Below, piece after piece: positions 16,511-25,279 of a stretch of 64,000 bases of DNA. Positions within the stretch are counted from its first letter, which is position 1. Every line of letters starts with the position of its first letter. Source of the DNA: Microbacteriaceae bacterium (GTDB lineage Bacteria; Actinomycetota; Actinomycetes; Actinomycetales; Microbacteriaceae); the NCBI GenBank assembly GCA_009780695.1, contig WQZN01000001.1:248001-312000 (forward strand). The letters are read 5' to 3'. The notes under the pieces were generated by a model. That model saw only the letters and a list, made by a program, of their open reading frames with translations, was not told the DNA's origin and did no database searches. A program made the translations under genes and the position numbers.

Positions 16511-17442
16511 CCACGATGCGACTCGAGCCGACGATGCTCGTCACAGGTCGCCGTGAGGTGTGGCTGCGCCGCATCCCGCTGCTGCCCGCGCTCATCTTCA
16601 TGGTGATCGTGACCCAGCTGCCCTTCGTGGCGACGCTGATCATCTCGTTCGTGCACTGGAACGCGCTGTACCCGACGGATGTCGGCTTCGGGTGGTTCCA
16701 GAACTACGCGGCCGTGTTCACCGACGGCGCGACCCTGCAGTCGGTTCTCGTCACGATCGGCCTCACGGTCGGCGTCGTGCTGATCAGCCTCGTGCTCGGC
16801 TTCGTCGTGGCGTTGCTGCTCGACCGGAAGTTCCGCGGCCGCGGCATCGTGCGCACGATCATGATCGCGCCGTTCCTCATCGTGCCGGTCGCCTCGGCGC
16901 TCGTGTGGAAGCACGCGATCCTGAACCCGAGCTACGGCCTGTTCAACGGCACGCTGACGTGGATCTGGGGGCTGTTCGGCCAGGCATCCCACGCCCCTCA
17001 GATCGACTGGGTCACCGCGCAGCCGCTCGCATCCGTGATGGCCGCGCTGATCTGGCAGTGGACGCCGTTCATGATGCTGATCCTGCTCGCGGGGCTCACG
17101 GGCCGGCCGCTCGACGTCATCGAGGCCGCGAAGATCGACGGCGCCACGAACGCCCAGATCTTCCGCCACATGACGCTGCCGCACATGCGCCAGTACCTCG
17201 AGCTCGCGGCGCTGCTCGGCTGCATCTACATCGTGCAGAACTTCGACGCCGTGTTCACCATCACCTCGGGCGGCCTCGGCACCGCGAACCTGCCCTACAC
17301 GATCTACCAGACCTTCTTCGAGGCGCTCGACTACGGCAAGGCATCCGCGGCGGGTGTCGTCGTCGTCATCGGCTCGATGATCATCGCGACGTTCGTGCTG
17401 CGCACGGTCTCGTCGCTGCTGAAGGAAGACGGAAAGCGATGA
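16507..17442 (+). CDS. ABC transporter permease, sugar type (MalF-like)
   Basis: A 311-residue permease with six membrane segments. The EAA loop reads EAAKIDGATNAQIFRHMTLP, the docking helix for the ATPase. GTG 16507 overlaps the stop of the binding-protein gene (GTGA), so translation is coupled. It pairs with the permease at 17474. Confidence 0.92.
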   Translation: MTTMRLEPTMLVTGRREVWLRRIPLLPALIFMVIVTQLPFVATLIISFVHWNALYPTDVGFGWFQNYAAVFTDGATLQSVLVTIGLTVGVVLISLVLGFVVALLLDRKFRGRGIVRTIMIAPFLIVPVASALVWKHAILNPSYGLFNGTLTWIWGLFGQASHAPQIDWVTAQPLASVMAALIWQWTPFMMLILLAGLTGRPLDVIEAAKIDGATNAQIFRHMTLPHMRQYLELAALLGCIYIVQNFDAVFTITSGGLGTANLPYTIYQTFFEALDYGKASAAGVVVVIGSMIIATFVLRTVSSLLKEDGKR

Positions 17443-17473
17443 CCGCGACAGCGGACGGAAATGGAGTGGAGCG

Positions 17474-18355
17474 ATGACCGCCGTCGCAACCGGCGCCCGC
17501 ACGGCGGGCCCCCGCATCACCCTGCAGGACAGGGAGCGCCGCCGCGGCGTGTGGCTGAGCGCGCTCGCCTGGATCATCGGCCTGATCTTCGTCGGCCCCG
17601 TGCTGTGGATGCTGCTCACCTCGCTGCACTCGGAGACGGATGCTGCGACCAACCCGCCGTCGCTCTTCGCGCCGCTCACCCTGCAGTCCTATGCGAGCTT
17701 CTTCGGCGCGGCCGGCGGCGCGAACCCGTGGCCGGCGCTCATCAACTCGGCGCTGATCAGCGTCGTCTCGACGGCGTTCGTGCTCGGCTTCGCGATCCCC
17801 GCGGCCTACGCCCTCTCGATCCGCCCGGTGAAGAAGTGGTCGGACACGCTGTTCTTCTTCCTGACCACGAAGATGCTGCCGATGGTGGCGGGGCTGCTGC
17901 CCGTGTACCTGATCGCGAAGACGCTGCACCTGCTCGACACCCCGATCCTGATGATCATCATCTACACGTCGATGAACCTGCCGATCGCGGCGTGGATGAT
18001 GCGCTCGTTCCTCGCCGAGCTGCCGCTCGAGGTGCTCGAGGCGGCCGAGATGGACGGCGCGGGCATGCTCACGCTGTTCCGGCAGATCATCATGCCGATG
18101 GCCTCGCCGGGCATCGTCGCCACGGGGCTCATCTGCTTCATCTTCAGCTGGAACGAGATGCTGTTCGCGAGCGTGCTGACGGGCACGACCTCGATCACCG
18201 CGCCGGTGTTCCTCACCTCGTTCGTCACCTCCGAGGGCCTGTTCCTCTCGAAGGTGTGCGCGGCGTCGATCGCCGTGTCGCTGCCGGTGCTCGTCGCCGG
18301 CTTCGCCGCGCAGGACAAGCTCGTGCAGGGCCTGTCGCTCGGCGCGATCAAGTAG
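17474..18355 (+). CDS. ABC transporter permease, sugar type (MalG-like)
   Basis: A 293-residue permease with six membrane segments and the EAA loop EAAEMDGAGMLTLFRQIIMP. GGAG lies 7 nt before the ATG. It completes the membrane pair. No ATPase gene follows; the operon ends at a strong hairpin, so a shared MsiK-like ATPase encoded elsewhere must serve it (known for actinobacterial sugar importers). Confidence 0.92.
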   Translation: MTAVATGARTAGPRITLQDRERRRGVWLSALAWIIGLIFVGPVLWMLLTSLHSETDAATNPPSLFAPLTLQSYASFFGAAGGANPWPALINSALISVVSTAFVLGFAIPAAYALSIRPVKKWSDTLFFFLTTKMLPMVAGLLPVYLIAKTLHLLDTPILMIIIYTSMNLPIAAWMMRSFLAELPLEVLEAAEMDGAGMLTLFRQIIMPMASPGIVATGLICFIFSWNEMLFASVLTGTTSITAPVFLTSFVTSEGLFLSKVCAASIAVSLPVLVAGFAAQDKLVQGLSLGAIK

Positions 18356-18371
18356 CGGAGCAGGCTTTTCC

Positions 18372-18399
18372 GGGGCGGGATGCCGCGGCATCCCGCCCC
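18372..18399. terminator. bidirectional terminator after the ABC operon
   Basis: GGGGCGGGATGCC pairs perfectly with its complement around a GC centre: 13-bp stem. It lies between the convergent permease gene and the 86-residue gene. Confidence 0.8.
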
Positions 18400-18416
18400 T
18401 CGTCATGCCGCCCGCG

Positions 18417-18677
18417 TCACCCGTGCCGCGCGGTCTCCATCTCGACGCCGGTGCCCGGGCAAGCCAGGTAGATGTGATGGGTCAGGGCGTCGATGTCGAC
18501 GAAGTGGCGACTCATCGCGTGGTAGCACACCGGGCACAGCGTGTCTGCGACGCCGGGGTGCGGATCGTCCCTCTCGTCGAGCTCATAGGGGCCGAGGTTG
18601 GCCGGACCGATCAACGGGATCAGCTTGTCATCGAGCCAGCCCGCTGCGTGACGCACGTTCTCTCTGACGGTGTTCAT
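18417..18677 (-). CDS. 86-residue protein with CPVC motif, unknown
   Basis: A small cytoplasmic protein starting MNTVRENVRHAAGWLDDKL. LCPVCYHAMSRHFVD (about 50-64) and a later Cys (ACPGTG) could bind zinc. It resembles small conserved actinobacterial proteins, but no function is known to me. The ATG at 18677 has TACCAT 7 nt upstream and no ribosome site. It is divergent from the alcohol dehydrogenase gene. Confidence 0.65.
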   Translation of the reverse strand: MNTVRENVRHAAGWLDDKLIPLIGPANLGPYELDERDDPHPGVADTLCPVCYHAMSRHFVDIDALTHHIYLACPGTGVEMETARHG

Positions 18678-18684
18678 GCGGCCG

Positions 18685-18690
18685 ATGGTA
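18685..18690 (-). promoter_or_regulatory. -10 box, leaderless promoter
   Basis: Minus-strand TACCAT, 7 nt before the ATG at 18677. Confidence 0.45.
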
Positions 18691-18780
18691 GGTCCGTTCG
18701 TCCCTATCCGCGCCGGGCTTGACGCACTAATTTCTGTGCTGGGCGGGCGCCTTCGTCCCCGCTCGCCCGGGAGGCACGTC

Positions 18781-19836
18781 ATGAAAGCGCTCGTCTACCA
18801 CGGCCCCGGCCGGAAGGCATGGGAAGAGGTCCCCGACCCCGTCATCCTGAAGCCCACCGACGCCGTCGTGAAGATCGACACCACGACGATCTGCGGCACC
18901 GATCTGCACATCCTCAAGGGCGACGTGCCCGCCGTGACCGAGGGCCGCATCCTCGGCCACGAGGGCGTCGGCACCATCACCGAGGTGGGCGCCGCCGTGA
19001 CCGACCTCGCGGTCGGCGACCGCGTGATCGTCTCGTGCATCTCGGCGTGCGGGAAGTGCGATTTCTGCAAGAAGGGCGTGTTCTCGCACTGCCGCGCCGA
19101 CGAGGGCGCCCCCGGCATCGGCTGGATCTTCGGCCACCTCATCGACGGCACCCAAGCCGAGTACGTGCGCGTGCCGTTCGCCGAGACCTCGCTGTATCGC
19201 GTGCCCGACGGTGTCGCCGACGAGCTCGCCGTGCTGATCAGCGACATCCTGCCCACGGGCCACGAGATCGGCGTGCGCTACGGCCGTGTCTCACCCGGCG
19301 ACGTCGTCGCGGTCGTCGGCGCCGGCCCCGTCGGCCTCGCGGCGATCGCGACCGCCGGGCTGTACGGCCCGTCGCGCGTCATCGCCGTCGACCTCGACGC
19401 GAACCGCGTCGAGCAGGCGAAACACTTCGGCGCGACCGACGGTGTCGTGGCCTCCGACGCGGACTGGAAGGAACAGGTCTTCGCCCTCACCGACGGGCTC
19501 GGGGTGGATGTCGCGATCGAGGCCGTCGGAGTGCCGGCCACCTGGGACATGGCCCTCGCCATCGTCCGCCCCGCCGGCCACGTCGCGAACGTCGGCGTGC
19601 ACGGCAAGGCCGTCGGCCTGCACCTCGAGGAGAAGTGGATCGAAAACCTCACCATCACGACCGGCCTCGTCAACACCGACACCTCGCCGACGCTCATCAA
19701 GCTGCTGGCGCAGGGCAAGCTCGACGTCGCGGGGTTCATCTCGCACCGGTACGCGCTGAGCGACATCCTCGACGCCTACGAGACCTTCGGGAACGCGGCC
19801 GAGACGAAGGCCTTGAAAGTCATCCTCTCGGCGTAG
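18781..19836 (+). CDS. zinc-dependent alcohol dehydrogenase
   Basis: A 351-residue medium-chain dehydrogenase/reductase. Catalytic zinc ligands Cys38 (in TICGTD) and His60-Glu61 (LGHEGVG) are present, as are the structural zinc cysteines 90, 93, 96 and 104. The Rossmann motif reads VVGAGPVGLAAI, followed by the acidic residue expected for NAD (VIAVDLDANR). ATG 18781 has GGGAGG upstream, preferred over longer readings. Substrate unknown; its place after a polyol importer would suit a polyol or secondary alcohol. Confidence 0.9.
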   Translation: MKALVYHGPGRKAWEEVPDPVILKPTDAVVKIDTTTICGTDLHILKGDVPAVTEGRILGHEGVGTITEVGAAVTDLAVGDRVIVSCISACGKCDFCKKGVFSHCRADEGAPGIGWIFGHLIDGTQAEYVRVPFAETSLYRVPDGVADELAVLISDILPTGHEIGVRYGRVSPGDVVAVVGAGPVGLAAIATAGLYGPSRVIAVDLDANRVEQAKHFGATDGVVASDADWKEQVFALTDGLGVDVAIEAVGVPATWDMALAIVRPAGHVANVGVHGKAVGLHLEEKWIENLTITTGLVNTDTSPTLIKLLAQGKLDVAGFISHRYALSDILDAYETFGNAAETKALKVILSA

Positions 19837-19910
19837 GGGCGCGGGTGTCGTTGCCATGGCTGCTGCTTCTGTGGCTGCTGCGGCTACGGCTGCTGCGCCA
19901 GTTGCCCTCG

Positions 19911-19995
19911 CGCGAATGCACGCGAATGCACGCGAAGTGTGAGTTGGGGCTCACACCTCGCGTGGGAAGCGACCCGAATGCACACTTCGCGTGAG
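19911..19995. repeat. three-armed ACGCGAAGTGTGAG repeat
   Basis: Direct repeats of CGCGAATGCA (19911-19930) lead into arms CACGCGAAGTGTGAG and CTCACACCTCGCGTG (19929-19964, 14 of 15 pair). A third, competing arm, ACACTTCGCGTGAG, ends at 19995. It lies in the 248-nt convergent junction 19837-20084, which also holds a GCTGC-rich stretch near 19859-19900 and no gene. Confidence 0.85.
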
Positions 19996-20084
19996 TTTGG
20001 GCGCGGCAGGGGCCGCCGGCCGAAGCCACAGGCCGGGGTCGGGTCGGGGCGGGGGCCGGGCCCAGGCCAGGGGCCGGAGCAGGA

Positions 20085-20891
20085 TCAGTCGGGCAGGTCG
20101 ACGAGCGGGGTCAGCTTCTCGAGGTCGGCGGCGAGACCGATGTCGATGACGCGGATGTCGCCCGCGAAACCTCGCGCGGGGGCCAGCAACAGGCCGGCTT
20201 TGCAGCCTCCGCAGGTCACGGTCACGTCGGCGCGCAGCACGGCCTCGGGCTCGGGCACGGCGCCCGTGTCGGGGTGGATGCCGCTCGGAATGTCGACCGC
20301 CACGACCTTCGGCCACACCGGCCGCCGACGCGGTGCCCCCAGCCGCAGGTCGAGGCTGCCGGTCGTGGGCCGGGCCGCGGTGTCGGCCTCCGCCCCCTCG
20401 GCTGGCGTGCCCTCGGCCTCCGCGCCCTCGACGGCCGGTGGCGACGCCGCGACGAGCGCCGCCACGATGTCGCGCCCGGCGCCCCGCAGCCGTGGGTCGG
20501 GGCTGGTTCCGGTGCCGAGGATGCCGTCGATCACCAGATCCGCCGCGCGAGCGGAGGCCGCGACCTTGGCCGGGCTCGCATCGACGATCACGGCGCCGGC
20601 GGCGAGGGCGGTGTCGAGACCCGCGGCGTGCACCCGTTCGGCGGTGCGGACGAGCTCGACCGACATCCCGTCGCCGGCCAGCTTCGCGGCCGCGAACAGC
20701 GCGTCGCCGCCGTTGTTGCCGCCGCCCACGAGCACGACGACGCGCGCGTGCGCGAGGGCGACACCGGAATCCATCAGCACCCGCTCGCAGCGGTCGGCGA
20801 GGGCGGCCGCCGCCCGCGCCATGAGCGGTTCGCCGGCCGCGAGGTGCGGCGCCTCGGCGTCGCGGATCTGCTGAGCGCTGTACCCGCGCAT
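20085..20891 (-). CDS. nnrE: NAD(P)H-hydrate epimerase
   Basis: A 268-residue YjeF N-terminal-type protein. It epimerises S- and R-forms of hydrated NAD(P)H as part of cofactor repair. Seen: MRGYSAQQIRDAE start, VVLVGGGNNGGDALFAA (about 51-67) nucleotide loop, IDGILGTG, VVAVDIPSGIHPDTG. Between them is an insertion rich in Ala, Glu, Gly and Thr (about 155-185) that looks like low-complexity linker. The dehydratase domain of fused homologues is absent. Its start overlaps the stop of the methyltransferase gene by one base, so the two are coupled. Confidence 0.85.
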   Translation of the reverse strand: MRGYSAQQIRDAEAPHLAAGEPLMARAAAALADRCERVLMDSGVALAHARVVVLVGGGNNGGDALFAAAKLAGDGMSVELVRTAERVHAAGLDTALAAGAVIVDASPAKVAASARAADLVIDGILGTGTSPDPRLRGAGRDIVAALVAASPPAVEGAEAEGTPAEGAEADTAARPTTGSLDLRLGAPRRRPVWPKVVAVDIPSGIHPDTGAVPEPEAVLRADVTVTCGGCKAGLLLAPARGFAGDIRVIDIGLAADLEKLTPLVDLPD

Positions 20892-22096
20892 CAGGCCCCC
20901 TTGATCGAGCTCGTGATCGTGAACTTGCTGTTGCGCGCGACCTGCCGCGTCGCACCGACGAGGCGGCGCAGCGTCGGCTGGTAGCGCAGGTGCGAGTTGA
21001 ACACGACGCGCAGCTCGCCGCCCGGAGCGAGCACGCGCGCCGCGTCGGCGATGAGCCGGATTCCGACGTCGGCCGTCACCGTCGTGCCCGTGTGGAACGG
21101 CGGGTTGAGCAGGATCAGCTCGGCGCTCGCCTCGGGCAGCGAGCCGAGCGCGTCGTCGCGCACGACCGTCACGCGGTCGGCGAGGCCGTTGGCCTGCATG
21201 GTCGCGCGGGCGGATGCCACGGCCGCGGCCGACTGGTCCGAGGCGTGCACGCGGATCGCCGGGCGCGCCTGCGCGAGGGCCGCCGCGAGCACGCCGGTGC
21301 CGCAGCCAAGGTCGATCGCGGCGGCGGCCTGAGGTGCCGCGTCGTCGAGGTGCTCGAGCAGGAAGCGCGTGCCGATGTCGAGAGCGGCGCCCGCGAAGAC
21401 GCCGCCGTGCGCCACCACAGTGAGGCCGGGCGGGTCGAGGCGGGCGGTGCGGGGCCAGGTCACCGGGGCGGCGGCGGATGCACGCGGCGCCGAGGCCGTC
21501 ACGACGCGTGCCTTCTGCCGCGCGAGGCCCGCCTGCACCGAGCCGAAGTGCCGCGCCAGCACCTCGTTCTGCGCGAGGGTCATGTGCTTGACCATGCCGC
21601 CGGCGAGCACGACGACGTCGGGGGCCGCGTGTGCGGCGATGAGCTGCGCCCACTCGTCGAGCTGGTCGAGGGACTTCGGCAGACGCAGCAGCACGAGCGC
21701 GGCATCCTCGACCAGCTCCGCCGTCAGCCCGTGCGAGACGAAGCCGGACAGGCCGAGCCGTTCCGCGTTGGCCGAGAGCGCGCGCTCGCCGAGCAGCGGG
21801 TCCTGATGGGTGCGGATGTCGCGAGCCCCGAGCTCGAGCAGGCCGAGCGTCAGCGCGCCGAAGCCGTCGCCGATCACGGCGACGGTGCCCGGCGCCGCGC
21901 CGCCCCCGCCGCTCGACTCGTCGCCCTCCCCGCTGGTCGACGCTGCACCCGCCCCGCCGGTCGACTGAGCGGAGCGAATGGAGACCGCCGCCGTGTCGAG
22001 CAGCAGCCGGTCGGCGGCATCGACGGCGACGAGGTTCGGCGCCTCGACATCGGGCCAGCGGCGCAGCGCGTCGAGCACGGAGGCGAGCGAGGTCAC
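20891..22096 (-). CDS. RsmC/RlmG-like class I methyltransferase
   Basis: A 401-residue SAM-dependent enzyme of the rRNA guanine-N2 methyltransferase type. The C-terminal catalytic domain has IDLGCGTGVLAAALA (SAM loop) and NPPFHTG (Asn331), which marks base-amino methylation. The N-terminal half is a degenerate second methyltransferase domain, as in RsmC and RlmG. Residues 37-48 (VSIRSAQSTGG) are encoded by an arm of a dispersed repeat, followed by a Gly/Ser stretch, an addition not expected in the family. GTG 22096 is chosen because TACCGT lies 6 nt upstream. Confidence 0.82.
   Translation of the reverse strand: MTSLASVLDALRRWPDVEAPNLVAVDAADRLLLDTAAVSIRSAQSTGGAGAASTSGEGDESSGGGGAAPGTVAVIGDGFGALTLGLLELGARDIRTHQDPLLGERALSANAERLGLSGFVSHGLTAELVEDAALVLLRLPKSLDQLDEWAQLIAAHAAPDVVVLAGGMVKHMTLAQNEVLARHFGSVQAGLARQKARVVTASAPRASAAAPVTWPRTARLDPPGLTVVAHGGVFAGAALDIGTRFLLEHLDDAAPQAAAAIDLGCGTGVLAAALAQARPAIRVHASDQSAAAVASARATMQANGLADRVTVVRDDALGSLPEASAELILLNPPFHTGTTVTADVGIRLIADAARVLAPGGELRVVFNSHLRYQPTLRRLVGATRQVARNSKFTITSSIKGA
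21953..21986. repeat. GGTCGACTGAG repeat arm inside a methyltransferase gene
   Basis: GGTCGACTGAGCGGAGCGAATGGAGACC-type arm (right half only), matching arms at 23507-23583 and 28604-28687. It is read in frame as residues 37-48 of the methyltransferase. Confidence 0.85.
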
Positions 22097-22102
22097 CCGT
22101 TC

Positions 22103-22108
22103 ACGGTA
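22103..22108 (-). promoter_or_regulatory. -10 box, leaderless promoter
   Basis: Minus-strand TACCGT, 6 nt before the GTG at 22096. Confidence 0.5.
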
Positions 22109-22214
22109 GCGTCCGAGATCAGCTCGCCAGCGCCTGTAGGGACAATCGCGTGTGCCATGCCGGGCGCAGATGTCCGCGCGGGCAACAGTGGCCGGCCCGA
22201 CGCTCCAGCCCGGA

Positions 22215-25100
22215 TCACAGCTCGAGCAGCCCCCTGATCTCGTCGGCGGACAGCGCGGCGCTGAAGGCGCCGTCGTCATCCAGCATCCTGCCGAACAGCT
22301 CGGCCTTCTCGTCGCGCAGCTTCATCACCTTGTCCTCGATGGTGCCGTCGGCGACGAGCCGGTAGACGTTGACGGGGGATGCCTGGCCGATGCGGTGCGT
22401 GCGGTCGACCGCCTGCGCCTCGGACGCCGGGTTCCACCACGGGTCGAGCAGGAACACGTAGTCGGCCTCGGTCAGGTTCAGCCCGAAGCCGCCCGCCTTG
22501 AGCGAGATCAGGAACACGGGCGCGGTGCCGTTCTTGAAGCGCGCGATGACCTCGGGGCGGTTCGTGGTCGAGCCGTCGAGGTACTCGTAGGCGATGCCGG
22601 CGTCGTCGAGCCGCGCCTCGACCTTGCCGAGGAACGAGGTGAACTGGCTGAACACGAGCGCGCGGTGCCCCTCGGCGACGACGTCGTCGAGCTGCTCGAG
22701 CAGGGCGTCGAGCTTGGCGCTGGGGATGCCGCTGAACTCCTCGTCGATGAGGCTCGCGTCGAGCGCGAGCATGCGCAGCAGTGTGAGCGAGCGGAACAGG
22801 ATGAACCGCGCCTTGTCGAACTCTTCTTTCGCAATACCGAGCAATTTCTGTCGCTCGCGCTGCAGGAACTGCTCGTAGACCCGGCGGTGCTTGGGGGTGA
22901 GCTCGACACGCAGCACCTGCTCCTGCTTCTCGGGCAGCTCCGGTGCGACCAGGGCCTTCGTGCGGCGCAGCAGGAAGGGGCGGATGCGCCGACGCAGCTT
23001 CTCGATCACCCGCCGGGCGTCGGCGTCGCTGATGCCGGCGGGCACGGCATCAGCCTCGCGCACATGCGTCAGCGGCCGCGCGAACTGCTCGGTGAAGCGG
23101 CGGATGCTCGGGAAGAGACCGGGGGCGACGATGTCGAGGATCGACCACAGCTCGAGCACGTTGTTCTCGAGCGGCGTGCCCGTGATCGCGAGCTTGAACG
23201 GGGTGTCGAGCGCCTTCGCGCACTCGTGCGCGCGGCTGCGGTGGTTCTTCACGAACTGCGCCTCGTCGAGCACGAGCCCGGCCCAGCGCACGTCCTCGAC
23301 GTCGTCGTAGTCGAGGCGGAACAGGTTGTACGACATCACGATGACATCGTTCTCGCGGGCGAGCTGCCCGAGCTTGCTCTTCTCGCGCAGCTGAGTGCGG
23401 GTGACGGATGCCACGCGCAGCCCCGGCGCGAAGCGGGCCGCCTCGTCGACCCAGTTCGACACCACCGACGCCGGTGCGACCACGAGCCAGGGTCGCTCGG
23501 CGCACGGGTCTCCATTCGCTTCGCTCAGTCGACCGGCGAAGGTCCGCTGGTCGACTGAGGCCGCCTGCGGCCGAATGGAGACCGCATGCACGATCAGCGC
23601 GAGCGCCTGCAGCGTCTTCCCGAGCCCCATGTCGTCGGCGAGGATGCCCCCGAGCCGGTGCTCGTAGAGGTGGGCGAGCCACGCGAAGCCCTCGAGCTGG
23701 TACGGCCTGAGTTCAGCGGCGAGGCCGTCGGGCGCGGGGCGGCGAGCCGGGGCATCCGTCATCGACCTCACCTGCTCGACCCACTCGAGGGCCGCGCGCG
23801 ACTCGTCGGCGAGGTCCTCGAAATCGGACCACAGCACGACCTGGGTGCGGTGCAGCTTCGGGCCGGCCTCCCACTCGCGCAGCGCGTCAGATTCCGCGAT
23901 CAGGTCCATGAGCCGCCCGAACACGGGCTGGTTGAGCCGCAGGTACGAACCGTCGACCATCCGCAGCGACTTCCGGCCGCCGGCGAGCGCGGCGAACAGC
24001 TCGGAGAACGGCACCTCGCGCTCGCCGACCTTGACGATGAAGCCGAGGTCGAGCCAGTCGCGGTCGTCGCTCGGCACGAGCGTGACCGTGAGCTCGGGGC
24101 GGGTGTCGACGAAATCCTCGTCGAGGGGCTCGTCGTCGGGGTCGGGGTCTCCCTTCGCCGCAAGCGGCTCAGTCGACCAGCGGGAGTCGGGCGGGGAAGC
24201 GGGCACCGGCACGGAGGCATCCGTGCTCACGACCGGCACCGCGAGCGTCGGCGCGAAATCGGCGAGGAACTCGTCGCGCTCGCTCGCGGGCACGCGGAGC
24301 GGGTCGGATGTCGCGAGCCGCAGCACCTCGACCGTCACCGGCACCTCGACCGGAGCGAGCCGCACCACGGGCCCCGGCCACTCGACGGCCCACAGCCCGT
24401 GCGCCCCGGTGCCGGTGTCGCCGATCGCTCCGAGCCGCAGCCCGGTCACGTCGGCGCGGTCGATCGTGACGACGGGCGAGAGCACCACGTCGCCGGACTG
24501 GTCGGACGCGGCATCCAGCCTCACCACCGCATTCGCGCCCACGCGCACGACGGGCTCGCGCCCCGCGCCGACGAGCGCGACGCCGAGCTCGCGCGCCTCG
24601 CGCAGCAGCGGCCACAGCAGCGGTGAGCCGAACTCGTCGAGGGCGATGCGTGCGCCGTCCTGCCCGAGGAAGCTGCCAGACGACGCCCGCGCCAGTGCCG
24701 AGAACTCGGTGAACCACCGCACCTGCGCGGGGTCGAGGCCGAGCTGGTGCACCTGGTACTGCAGGCCGGCCCAGGTGAGGTTCGCGCCCACCCAGTTCAC
24801 GCGGTCGGGCTCGCCCGACTTGCCGGGGCGCGGCGATTTGCCCGGCATGACCGGGCGCACCGAGAGCGTGAGCGGCCCCACCGACTCGGCCGTCGCGGCC
24901 GTCGTCGTGTTGCTCGTGTGCTGCCAGCGGCCCGAGCCGCGGCGCACGACCTCGCGCACCTCGAACTGGACGCCGAGTCGCGTGCGGGCGGCGTTGGCGC
25001 GGGTAGCAGGGGATGCCCCGGCCGGGGCATCCGCGTCATCTGCGGCGCGCGCGAGCCCGCGAAGCCTCCGCTTCCACTCGTTCTCGCCGCTCGCGCCCAC
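22215..25100 (-). CDS. SNF2-family DEAD/DEAH helicase-like ATPase
   Basis: A 961-residue Swi2/Snf2 ATPase, related to bacterial RapA/HepA-type proteins that move along double-stranded DNA. Walker A is DDMGLGKT (489-496), motif Ia LVVAPASVVSNW, motif II LDEAQ, motif III ITGTPLENN, and the C-terminal RecA lobe has VFSQFTSFLG, LISLKAGGFGLNL and DRTHRIGQ. The N-terminal 480 residues are a beta-rich region of unknown role; no SWIM zinc motif is seen. Two dispersed-repeat arms are read in frame (about 306-318 and 506-532), the second between motifs I and Ia. GTG 25100 is chosen because the frame beyond runs into a palindrome. Confidence 0.9.
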   Translation of the reverse strand: MGASGENEWKRRLRGLARAADDADAPAGASPATRANAARTRLGVQFEVREVVRRGSGRWQHTSNTTTAATAESVGPLTLSVRPVMPGKSPRPGKSGEPDRVNWVGANLTWAGLQYQVHQLGLDPAQVRWFTEFSALARASSGSFLGQDGARIALDEFGSPLLWPLLREARELGVALVGAGREPVVRVGANAVVRLDAASDQSGDVVLSPVVTIDRADVTGLRLGAIGDTGTGAHGLWAVEWPGPVVRLAPVEVPVTVEVLRLATSDPLRVPASERDEFLADFAPTLAVPVVSTDASVPVPASPPDSRWSTEPLAAKGDPDPDDEPLDEDFVDTRPELTVTLVPSDDRDWLDLGFIVKVGEREVPFSELFAALAGGRKSLRMVDGSYLRLNQPVFGRLMDLIAESDALREWEAGPKLHRTQVVLWSDFEDLADESRAALEWVEQVRSMTDAPARRPAPDGLAAELRPYQLEGFAWLAHLYEHRLGGILADDMGLGKTLQALALIVHAVSIRPQAASVDQRTFAGRLSEANGDPCAERPWLVVAPASVVSNWVDEAARFAPGLRVASVTRTQLREKSKLGQLARENDVIVMSYNLFRLDYDDVEDVRWAGLVLDEAQFVKNHRSRAHECAKALDTPFKLAITGTPLENNVLELWSILDIVAPGLFPSIRRFTEQFARPLTHVREADAVPAGISDADARRVIEKLRRRIRPFLLRRTKALVAPELPEKQEQVLRVELTPKHRRVYEQFLQRERQKLLGIAKEEFDKARFILFRSLTLLRMLALDASLIDEEFSGIPSAKLDALLEQLDDVVAEGHRALVFSQFTSFLGKVEARLDDAGIAYEYLDGSTTNRPEVIARFKNGTAPVFLISLKAGGFGLNLTEADYVFLLDPWWNPASEAQAVDRTHRIGQASPVNVYRLVADGTIEDKVMKLRDEKAELFGRMLDDDGAFSAALSADEIRGLLEL
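23507..23583. repeat. full GGTCTCCATTCG inverted repeat inside the SNF2 gene
   Basis: Left arm GGTCTCCATTCGCTTCGCTC, right arm the complement-type CTGGTCGACTGAGG...GGAGACC, 77 bp in all. It is read on the minus strand as residues about 506-532 (VSIRPQAASVDQRTFAG...). The same repeat is intergenic at 28604-28687. Confidence 0.9.
24146..24183. repeat. single repeat arm inside the SNF2 gene
   Basis: GGTCTCCCTTCGCCGCAAGC begins an arm nearly identical to the right arm of 28604-28687 in inverse orientation. It encodes RWSTEPLAAKGDP at about residues 306-318, in an acidic, probably flexible linker. Confidence 0.85.
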
Positions 25101-25146
25101 CCGTTCATGCTTCCACGAGCCCCCGACACGCGAAGTCGTCGCCCAC

Positions 25147-25230
25147 GTGCCGGAAGTCACCGATTCGGCAGGTCTCACCCCGAAACGGCACCTCGCCGAT
25201 CGGAATCGACCGAATCGGTGACTTTCGCAC
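25147..25230. repeat. GTCACCGATTCGG repeat, left flank of membrane gene
   Basis: Inverted arms (AAGTCACCGATTCGG with its complement) enclose a core with AACGGCACCTCG. It lies between the SNF2 start and the end of the membrane-protein gene. A second copy in the same orientation is at 26389-26469. Confidence 0.9.
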
Positions 25231-25279
25231 GGCACATGCACCGCACGGAGGTCGCCGGGGCTCGAGAGCCCGCGCATGC

